Made by a program: the position numbers and the translations under genes | The notes under the pieces: generated by a model | What the model was told of the DNA's origin: nothing | The model's database searches: none | Seen by the model: only the letters and a program-made list of their open reading frames with translations | In this document: positions 5,760-11,068 of the stretch, in pieces | Layout: every line of letters begins with the position of its first letter | Numbering within the stretch: position 1 is the stretch's first letter | From: Erysipelotrichaceae bacterium | GTDB taxonomy: Bacteria > Bacillota_I > Bacilli_A > Erysipelotrichales > Erysipelotrichaceae | Reading direction: 5' to 3' | DNA: 11,068 bases | NCBI GenBank assembly: GCA_003520745.1 | Contig: DOUE01000025.1 | Span: 98,068-109,135 of the forward strand

Positions 5760-7007
5760 TTATTTTCCTCTGGATTCAAACAAGATGCCTTTCAACTTGC
5801 GCGTCAAGGTATCGTCGACCCCGCCGGACTTCGATCCGGCCAGGCTTGCGTGGAATTCTTCCATGTTGATGCCGGGTAGAATGCTTTTCCGGTAGGATAA
5901 TTGGTCTTTCAATACGTAGAAGAGACCGACGACCGCAGCCAAGGATGCACTACGGACGCCAAGCGTCTCGGGGGTATAGGTTTCGGTATCCACGCCGATC
6001 GCCTTCGCGAGCAGTTGGTCGAAACCGATGATTTCGGCGGCTTCACCCGTCAACACCAGACTGACTTTCCCGGTCTCAAGAATGGGGTCGCACGAACGTT
6101 TGATTTCGCGGATCCAGTCTTCGACGGGTTGGCTGATGGATTTGATCAATTGGTTTTCGCTGATCGTATACGTCTTCCCTTCGTTGCTCCAAAGGAAGAT
6201 CGGACTTTCCGGGTATTTTTCCGCGCCAAGCCGGGCGTTGTGGTAGAGCAATCTCTCCGCCACGTCGATGGGCAGACGGTAATCCTCGGTGATCGCGCCG
6301 ATCAAGGCGTCGCTTCCACCCAATAGGACTTCGGATGAAATCAGACGGCCTTTCGCAAAAAGCGTCAACGTTGTGGTCTGGCGTTCGGCACGGATCAGGA
6401 TGATGAAATGTTCGATGCTCTTCTCCGCCAACGAAGCTTCCTTGGCGACCGCGAATCCGTCCAGACTGACGTCGCTGATTTCCAAACCGGCTTTTTCGAC
6501 GACCTGCGCATAATTGAAGGTCAGTTCCTTATCGGCGCAAAACAGGTCGATATCGACGCTCATCGACGAACATTCTTCCCCGACCGGCAACTTGCGGTAG
6601 CCGATGCCGTTGATGGTATATTTCGTGATGATCGTATTGATCAGTTCATAATCATCCGTCAAATCGGTTTTCATCGCCTCGCGGATCGCATTGCGCACAT
6701 CCGTATATCCTACGTTGCGGTCGACGGCGACCTGTACGCGACGGGTGAACCGTTTCATCCCCCAGGACGGCAATAACAAAAGCACTCGCTGGACCCTCGC
6801 CCCCAGATTGGTGGAAGCGTTGTTGACGGCCGACTTGAGCGCTGTCACGACAGCGTCCTGATCGATGATCGTCACTCCTTCGATCCCCGAGCACTTCACT
6901 TTTTCAACTTTCAGGATATTCAGACGGGTATTGTGGAATTCACCGACCAAGAGGCGGACTTCATGATCTGCCAATTCCAAGGCCGCATAGATCTGTTGAT
7001 CGTTCAC
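5760..7007 (-). CDS. ftsA: Cell division protein FtsA, with degraded nucleotide-binding motifs
   Basis: FtsA is the actin-like protein that tethers FtsZ to the membrane and recruits the divisome. The 415-aa length, the position directly before ftsZ and the basic amphipathic C-terminus (DTLTRKLKGILFESRGK, 399-415) all fit. In ordinary FtsA, phosphate-1 reads like DxGSS, phosphate-2 like DxGGGTT and the adenosine motif like LTGG. Here the corresponding stretches read ALELADHEV (9-17), FIILIRAERQTTTLTLF (201-217) and LTGEAAEIIGF (319-329), so the acidic metal ligand and the key glycines are missing. The fold and membrane-targeting role probably persist while ATP binding is doubtful. The start is a GTG supported by AGGAGG 7 nt upstream. 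No frameshift or stop breaks the frame, so it looks maintained. A related actin-fold protein such as an SHS2-containing PilM/FtsA cousin is the alternative, but context favours FtsA. Confidence 0.9.
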   Translation of the reverse strand: MNDQQIYAALELADHEVRLLVGEFHNTRLNILKVEKVKCSGIEGVTIIDQDAVVTALKSAVNNASTNLGARVQRVLLLLPSWGMKRFTRRVQVAVDRNVGYTDVRNAIREAMKTDLTDDYELINTIITKYTINGIGYRKLPVGEECSSMSVDIDLFCADKELTFNYAQVVEKAGLEISDVSLDGFAVAKEASLAEKSIEHFIILIRAERQTTTLTLFAKGRLISSEVLLGGSDALIGAITEDYRLPIDVAERLLYHNARLGAEKYPESPIFLWSNEGKTYTISENQLIKSISQPVEDWIREIKRSCDPILETGKVSLVLTGEAAEIIGFDQLLAKAIGVDTETYTPETLGVRSASLAAVVGLFYVLKDQLSYRKSILPGINMEEFHASLAGSKSGGVDDTLTRKLKGILFESRGK

Positions 7008-7026
7008 GTACTTCCCTCCTTAATCT

Positions 7027-7048
7027 TGCCTATATCATACCATAGGCA
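7027..7048. promoter_or_regulatory. Inverted repeat over the ftsA -10, possible operator
   Basis: TGCCTAT (7027-7033) and ATAGGCA (7042-7048) are perfect 7-bp arms around an 8-nt centre that contains the -10 hexamer of ftsA. A dimeric regulator bound here would block the promoter; alternatively the arms form a small hairpin in the leader. Confidence 0.45.
7034..7042 (-). promoter_or_regulatory. Extended -10 promoter of ftsAZ
   Basis: On the minus strand TGG-TATGAT forms an extended -10 (TGn plus five of six -10 matches). No good -35 exists at 17 nt (only T/A-rich sequence), as is usual for extended -10 promoters. It lies about 27 nt before the GTG start. Confidence 0.6.
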
Positions 7049-7083
7049 GGACTGTTTTAAAAAAGATTTTTTCCCCATTTTAC

Positions 7084-7112
7084 TTGCATTCCATGGGTGT
7101 TCATGATACACT
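7084..7112 (+). promoter_or_regulatory. Promoter of rpmB
   Basis: TTGCAT (7084-7089), a 17-nt spacer, and TACACT (7107-7112) preceded by TGA, giving an extended -10. The predicted start is about 30 nt before the rpmB ATG, leaving room for the AAAGGAGG ribosome site at 7133-7140. Confidence 0.7.
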
Positions 7113-7148
7113 AACAAAGCAAAATCCATTCGAAAGGAGGTCTTCGGT

Positions 7149-7340
7149 ATGTCAAAAGTTTGTGCCGTAACCGGTAAAACAGCTCAATACGGAAATAAGC
7201 GCTCTCACTCCCTGCAGGCTTCCCGCCGTCGCTGGAACGTTAACCTACAAAAGGTCAAAGTCGTCATTGATGGACGCACTGTCCGCATCCGTGTTTCCGC
7301 CCGTGCTTTGAAAACGTTGAAAGCCGCGCAACAAGGCTAA
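7149..7340 (+). CDS. rpmB: Large-subunit ribosomal protein L28
   Basis: A 63-aa, very basic protein that is a structural component of the 50S subunit. It opens with the L28 signature SKVCAVTGKTAQYGNKRSHS and has the conserved SRRRWNVNLQKVKV segment and the VRIRVSARALKTLKA end. The length is normal for bacterial L28. It is the only plus-strand gene in the window, with its own promoter, a strong AAAGGAGG ribosome site 8 nt before ATG and its own terminator. Placement opposite the thiN end of a prkC-rsgA-rpe-thiN run is the same as in Bacillus-type genomes. Confidence 0.97.
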   Translation: MSKVCAVTGKTAQYGNKRSHSLQASRRRWNVNLQKVKVVIDGRTVRIRVSARALKTLKAAQQG

Positions 7341-7345
7341 TAATT

Positions 7346-7367
7346 AATGGAGGCGACTCCATTTTTT
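7346..7367 (+). terminator. Terminator of rpmB
   Basis: AATGGAG-GCGA-CTCCATT, a 7-bp stem with a GNRA-type tetraloop followed by a T run on the plus strand. The end of the T run overlaps the stop codon of the convergent thiN gene. On the minus strand the hairpin lacks a T run, so it is a poor terminator for thiN. Confidence 0.85.
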
Positions 7368-7974
7368 ATTTGTCTTGACTTAAGATGATCATAAGACGAC
7401 CCGAATGCACGATGATTCGTGCATTTTCTTTTTGGATTTCGTTGCTTAGTCCCAGTGTCGTATCGATTTCAAACATCGCATGGTTTAGGGGATAAACAAA
7501 CCCGACCAAGGAAACTTCACTGGGTAGCAGGGCGAAGACCGATACATACTTGCATGCGGGGGATCCGATGTCATGGGTGCCTTCACCCAAGGTAAAGACT
7601 TCGTTCTGCGTATCCAGCAAGCGTAAGGAAGGATGTTTCCTGAGTAAGAGAAGATTGACCCAGGCATGGTCGAATCGACCGCCTAAGCCTCCCCATAGGA
7701 CGATATCCCCGTATCCCCTTCGGATGCATTCGTCGATCGCCGCTTCGGTGTCGCTGACATCCTTGTGGGTCGACAATACGATCATCTGCTTCGCATACGT
7801 TTCGATTTCTTGCTTGTCAACGTCCTCGATCGAATCGAAGTCCCCGATCGCGAACGCCATCGTCGTTTTCTGACGCGCCAACAACCATGCGCCGCGGTCG
7901 ATCCCGACCACGTCGCCATCGAAACTTGAAGGGATGTCATCCTGCCATCCGCAGACTAAGACCGCCTTCTTCAC
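7366..7974 (-). CDS. thiN: Thiamine pyrophosphokinase
   Basis: Transfers pyrophosphate from ATP to thiamine to give thiamine diphosphate, the transketolase and decarboxylase cofactor, in the cytosol. At 202 aa it is typical. Motifs seen are GIDRGAWLL (24-32), the acidic metal site IGDFDSI (43-49), KDVSDTEAAI (71-80; usually KDxTD, here Ser for Thr) and GGLGGRFDH (95-103). The start is GTG at 7974, not an ATG: it overlaps the rpe stop as GTGA, so it is translationally coupled to rpe. It is the last gene of the prkC-rsgA-rpe-thiN operon and converges on rpmB. No TPP riboswitch is seen nearby, which suits a salvage kinase in a housekeeping operon. Confidence 0.93.
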   Translation of the reverse strand: MKKAVLVCGWQDDIPSSFDGDVVGIDRGAWLLARQKTTMAFAIGDFDSIEDVDKQEIETYAKQMIVLSTHKDVSDTEAAIDECIRRGYGDIVLWGGLGGRFDHAWVNLLLLRKHPSLRLLDTQNEVFTLGEGTHDIGSPACKYVSVFALLPSEVSLVGFVYPLNHAMFEIDTTLGLSNEIQKENARIIVHSGRLMIILSQDK

Positions 7975-8615
7975 ATGAGACTCCGTATGGCTTCCGGGAT
8001 GTCGTTTTTAAACACGTAGCTTCCCGCCACCAGGACGTCGGCCCCGGCGTCTTGACACGCCTTGCCTGTCGTCTTGTTGATCCCGCCGTCCACCTCGATC
8101 AGGACGGATAGGCCCCTACGTTGGATTTCATCGCGCAGTTCCGCGATTCTTTTCAGCGAATCCTCGATGAAGGCTTGTCCACCGAATCCGGGGTTGACGC
8201 TCATGATCAAAACCATGTCGCATTCGTCCAGGATGGGATAGAGGCTTTCGATGGGGGTTTGGGGACGCAGCGAAATGCCTGCGCGTTTGTTTTTCGAGCG
8301 GATCATTGCAAGGATCGAGCGGACCTCGTCCAGATCCTTACATGCTTCGATGTGGAACGTGATCCCGTCGGCGCCGGCATCCATGAACACCGGGGCGAAA
8401 TAGGCGGGGTCCTCCACCATGATGTGGACGTCCATCACCAAATCCGAGAGCTTGCGGACGCCTTTGAGAAGATCCGGTCCGAAGGTCAGGTTGCGGACGA
8501 AATGCCCGTCCATGACGTCGAAATGAAGCCAGGCGGCCCCGCCTTCCTTGACTTGGTTGAGTTGACTTTCCATGGACGAGAAATCCATCGATAAGATCGA
8601 AGGTGCGATGATCAT
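7971..8615 (-). CDS. rpe: Ribulose-phosphate 3-epimerase
   Basis: Interconverts ribulose 5-phosphate and xylulose 5-phosphate in the non-oxidative pentose phosphate pathway. A 214-aa (beta/alpha)8 barrel. Visible active-site residues are S6 in APSILSMDF, H31 and D33 in LHFDVMDG (metal ligand and catalytic acid/base), H64 in DVHIMVEDP, the phosphate loop region NPGFGGQAF (141-149), the catalytic D176 in EVDGGIN and the second phosphate site AGADVLVAGS (190-199). All are intact. The ATG overlaps the rsgA stop by 4 nt (ATGA). The product shares the operon with thiN, whose cofactor product is used by transketolase, the next enzyme in the same pathway; a functional reason for this clustering is inference. 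Confidence 0.97.
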   Translation of the reverse strand: MIIAPSILSMDFSSMESQLNQVKEGGAAWLHFDVMDGHFVRNLTFGPDLLKGVRKLSDLVMDVHIMVEDPAYFAPVFMDAGADGITFHIEACKDLDEVRSILAMIRSKNKRAGISLRPQTPIESLYPILDECDMVLIMSVNPGFGGQAFIEDSLKRIAELRDEIQRRGLSVLIEVDGGINKTTGKACQDAGADVLVAGSYVFKNDIPEAIRSLM

Positions 8616-9484
8616 TGGTATTGGGTCTCCTTTGCCTCTTTCGCCATCTTGTAGATCGCGAGATAGTTATCGTAACGGGTCTGCGGGATCTTATTATCGA
8701 CCACGGCTTGTTTGATCGCGCAATCCGGTTCGTTTTCATGCCGGCAATTGCGGAAACGGCACTTCCCTAAAAACGGGATGAACTCGTTGATGTAGTTTTC
8801 CATAAGATCGGGGTCGAGCTGGGTGAAATCCATCGAAGAGAACCCCGGGGTATCCGCGATCCACCCTCCCCCGGCTTCATGGAGTTGGACATGGCGCGTG
8901 GTGTGCTTACCTCTTCCCAAAGCCTTTGAAATCTCCTGTGTCTCCAAATCGAACTTCAAGTCGAGGCGGTTGACCAACGACGATTTCCCGACCCCGCTTT
9001 GTCCGGTCAGAACGCTGATCTTCCCTTCCAACACGCTTAGAAGATCGTCGATCGGCCGATCCCGTCCGACTTCGACCACCCGCATCCCCCCGTCGCGGTA
9101 TTCCCGCAAGGTTCGATAAAGCGGATCGTCGGTGACGATCAAATCGAGCTTCGTGACGATCAACACCGGTTCGATGCCGGCGGCGCGGATCAAGATGCAT
9201 AGACGATCGACCAGGACGGAAGAAAACTCGGGTTTCAAGGCGCTCATGACTACCAAGGCTTGGTCGACGTTGGCGATCAACGGACGGACCAGCGAATTCT
9301 TTCTCGGTAAGACTTCTTCGATCCCGACATTGCCTTCATGTTGTTCATAGCGGACGAAATCGCCGACGACCGGTGACTTCTTCAATCGGAGTTTCCCCAT
9401 CGCGACCGCCGTGAATTCGGCCTTGTTTTCGTTGAGGAGGGTGTATTGGTTGGAGACGATTTTGATGATCCGTGCTTTAGGCAT
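8612..9484 (-). CDS. rsgA: Ribosome small-subunit-dependent GTPase A
   Basis: Circularly permuted GTPase (also called CpgA/YjeQ/YloQ) that acts in late 30S maturation. The 290-aa product has an N-terminal OB-fold (about 1-68), then the permuted G motifs in the order G4 TKLD (111-114), G1 GQSGVGKSS (161-169) and G3 DTPGF (211-215). The switch region GRGKHTTRH (190-198) is present. The C-terminal zinc knuckle is C242, C247, H249 and C255. All catalytic parts are intact. It starts 8 bp after prkC with AGGAG at 5 nt spacing, and its stop overlaps the rpe ATG. In Bacillota this GTPase is a known phosphorylation target of PrkC-type kinases, which fits the arrangement. Confidence 0.97.
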   Translation of the reverse strand: MPKARIIKIVSNQYTLLNENKAEFTAVAMGKLRLKKSPVVGDFVRYEQHEGNVGIEEVLPRKNSLVRPLIANVDQALVVMSALKPEFSSVLVDRLCILIRAAGIEPVLIVTKLDLIVTDDPLYRTLREYRDGGMRVVEVGRDRPIDDLLSVLEGKISVLTGQSGVGKSSLVNRLDLKFDLETQEISKALGRGKHTTRHVQLHEAGGGWIADTPGFSSMDFTQLDPDLMENYINEFIPFLGKCRFRNCRHENEPDCAIKQAVVDNKIPQTRYDNYLAIYKMAKEAKETQYQ

Positions 9485-9492
9485 GGGCTCTC

Positions 9493-11068
9493 CTAGTAGT
9501 AATATAGGGTAATGACATTGTTTTCCCCCTGGATATAATAGCTCCCGGCACTGGGTGTGACTTCGACGACGACGTTGCGGACCAAGGCGGCGATTTCTTC
9601 CTCGCTCATGCCTTCGGTCGACTTCTGCGTCGCGACGACGGTCGCTCCGTCGCTCTCAAGCATGGCTTTGGCCGTCTCGACCCCCATCCCCACGACTTGC
9701 GGGATGATGAACTCGACGTCCGACGCGACATAGAACTTGATTTCATATTGGCGTTGCGGATCGAGTTTTTGACCCGGAACCAATAGTTCCTGACTGATGA
9801 TCGTCCCGGCCTCCAAGGTTGAATTGGGGGTGTTCTCGACGCGGATCGTGATTTTCAGCGTTTTCAACTCTTCGCGGACCTCTTCGATGTTGCGGTTGGC
9901 ATAGTCGCCGACCACCACGTAGATCCCCTCCGAAATCGTCAGCACGACCGACGACCCTTTTTCCACTTCGACACCGGCCTTGGGCGAGATTTGGATGACT
10001 TCGCCTTCGGGGATATCGTCCGTCAACTGATACTTCACGGAAGAGACGCTGATGACCAGCGCGTTGAGTTCGCTCCGTGCTTCTTCCAACGTCATCCCGA
10101 CGACGTCCGGGATTTTCACGGCCTTGCTGACGGGCTCGAACATCCCGCCCAATACGATGATCATGGTGATGACGATCCCGGAAAGGATGGTCAACCCGAT
10201 CCCGATGACCGCATAGGCGAAGTTCGGTCTCTTTTTCTCGCGCATCCCCGATACTTCGGGAATCAGGATCGTATCTCCGTTTTGTTTGTCTTCCGGGAAA
10301 ACCAACTTCGCGTCGTTGACATGTTTCTCGTCCAGGCTTTGGTTGAGGTCGTCAAGCATCTCCCCCGCCGTTTTATAGCGGTTCGCCTTGTTCTTCGCCG
10401 TCGATTTGATGATGATGTTGTCGAGGGATTGCGGGATCGTCGCGTTGTTTTCACGTACGGAGGGGATGTCTTCGCGCATATGCTTTAGTGCGATCTGAAC
10501 CGGGGCGTCCCCGGTATGCGGGACGGTTCCGGTCAAAAGTTCATAGAAGACGATGCCCATGGAATAGATGTCGCTCTGAAAACTCGCGCTTTCGCCGCGC
10601 GCCAGTTCGGGGGCAAGATAATGCACGCTCCCCATGACCGTGTCGGTCTGGGTGAGCTGGACGGCGTCCTGCGCGGTCGCGATCCCGAAATCGGTGATCT
10701 TGGCCGTGCCGTCGTCCTTGATCAGGACGTTCTGGGGTTTGATGTCGCGATGGATGATGTTGTTCTTGTGGGCGACCTGGACGGCTGAAATCAGTTGACG
10801 CATGACGGAGACGGCTTCGTTCTTATCCATCGCCCCGCGCTGTTGGATCAACTGTTTCAAGGTGCGTCCGCGCACGTATTCCATGACGATGAAATGTCTT
10901 CCGTTATCTTCGCCCACATCGTAGATTTCGACGATGTTGGGATGGCTCAGGGCGCTTGCCGCATTGGCTTCGCGCTGGAAGCGTAAGAGGGCGATCGCAT
11001 CGCCCGAGAGGTCACCGCGTAGGATCTTGACCGCGACTTCGCGGTTCAACAGCGAATCGACGGCCAGG
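9493..11068 (-). CDS. prkC: PASTA-domain Ser/Thr protein kinase, 5' end cut by window
   Basis: Membrane Hanks-type kinase that senses envelope or cell-wall fragments and phosphorylates growth and translation factors. The frame runs off the window edge with LAVDSLLNREVAVKIL, so about 25-35 N-terminal residues including the Gly-rich loop are missing; the TTG at 11049 is an internal Leu codon, not a start. Numbering from that codon: ATP-anchoring Lys K8, alpha-C Glu E27, catalytic loop HRDIKPQN (100-107), DFG at 120-122, APE at 146-148. A juxtamembrane stretch (about 240-276) and one transmembrane helix (about 277-303) follow. Three extracellular PASTA domains lie at about 311-374, 375-444 and 445-518; the first and third keep the IP-VVGM motif, the second is degenerate (VVVGDYANR). 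The protein ends in LYYY. It is first of the visible operon, with rsgA next. Confidence 0.95.
   Translation of the reverse strand, partial: LAVDSLLNREVAVKILRGDLSGDAIALLRFQREANAASALSHPNIVEIYDVGEDNGRHFIVMEYVRGRTLKQLIQQRGAMDKNEAVSVMRQLISAVQVAHKNNIIHRDIKPQNVLIKDDGTAKITDFGIATAQDAVQLTQTDTVMGSVHYLAPELARGESASFQSDIYSMGIVFYELLTGTVPHTGDAPVQIALKHMREDIPSVRENNATIPQSLDNIIIKSTAKNKANRYKTAGEMLDDLNQSLDEKHVNDAKLVFPEDKQNGDTILIPEVSGMREKKRPNFAYAVIGIGLTILSGIVITMIIVLGGMFEPVSKAVKIPDVVGMTLEEARSELNALVISVSSVKYQLTDDIPEGEVIQISPKAGVEVEKGSSVVLTISEGIYVVVGDYANRNIEEVREELKTLKITIRVENTPNSTLEAGTIISQELLVPGQKLDPQRQYEIKFYVASDVEFIIPQVVGMGVETAKAMLESDGATVVATQKSTEGMSEEEIAALVRNVVVEVTPSAGSYYIQGENNVITLYYY

Noticed and set aside
7366..8615. 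TPP riboswitch controlling thiN
   Set aside because: thiN starts inside the end of rpe with no leader, and no riboswitch-like element is seen in the operon.
4677..9484. UGA read as tryptophan, as in many mollicutes
   Set aside because: TGA ends ftsZ, rpe and rsgA at the expected lengths, and Trp is encoded by TGG.
11047..11049. TTG as the start of the PASTA kinase
   Set aside because: The kinase homology continues upstream in frame to the window edge (LAVDSLL), so the true start lies outside.

Overview
This window looks like ordinary chromosome from a low-complexity Bacillota or Mycoplasmatota-type bacterium. Possible homes are an Acholeplasmatales- or Erysipelotrichia-like lineage with unusually balanced GC, roughly half by eye. 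The reasons are the Bacillus-like order prkC-rsgA-rpe-thiN with rpmB on the opposite strand, strong AGGAGG ribosome sites, TTGACA/TATAAT-type promoters, a short FtsZ (355 aa) and a DUF2089/SHOCT gene pair. TGA is used as a stop (ftsZ, rpe, rsgA), so this is not a UGA=Trp mollicute. The lineage is an inference; no phylogenetic marker was searched. Every gene except rpmB lies on the minus strand.

Layout, from right to left along the transcribed minus strand. (1) 11068-7366: a tightly coupled operon, prkC (PASTA Ser/Thr kinase, 5' end cut by the window), rsgA (ribosome-assembly GTPase), rpe (ribulose-phosphate epimerase) and thiN (thiamine pyrophosphokinase). The last three are joined by 4-nt start/stop overlaps. 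(2) 7149-7340: rpmB (ribosomal protein L28) on the plus strand, with its own extended -10 promoter and a terminator convergent with thiN. (3) 7007-4677: ftsA-ftsZ, the cytokinesis core, with an extended -10 promoter overlapped by an inverted repeat and a strong terminator over the ftsZ stop. The FtsA is notable because all three nucleotide-binding signatures of the actin fold are degraded. (4) 4594-4133: an orphan 153-aa protein, again with its stop codon inside a terminator. (5) 4024-2982: a three-gene operon (92-aa protein, DUF2089 zinc-ribbon/HTH protein, SHOCT-like 126-aa protein), expressed from an AT-rich promoter island. Its three proteins appear to share modules. (6) 2981-2538: a gene-free stretch of about 440 bases holding at least four copies of a two-hairpin structured repeat, ending in a terminator that resembles a fifth copy. 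(7) 2473-1: a GNAT acetyltransferase overlapping glutamine-dependent NAD+ synthetase (nadE), whose 3' end lies outside the window.

Functionally the window joins division (ftsAZ), envelope/growth signalling (prkC and possibly the DUF2089/SHOCT operon), ribosome biogenesis (rsgA, rpmB) and cofactor metabolism (rpe, thiN, nadE). The least explained item is the repeat array at 2651-2970. Its stem arms change in a compensatory way between copies while a pentaloop and linker are conserved, which points to an uncharacterised structured RNA or a 3'UTR element of the DUF2089/SHOCT operon.
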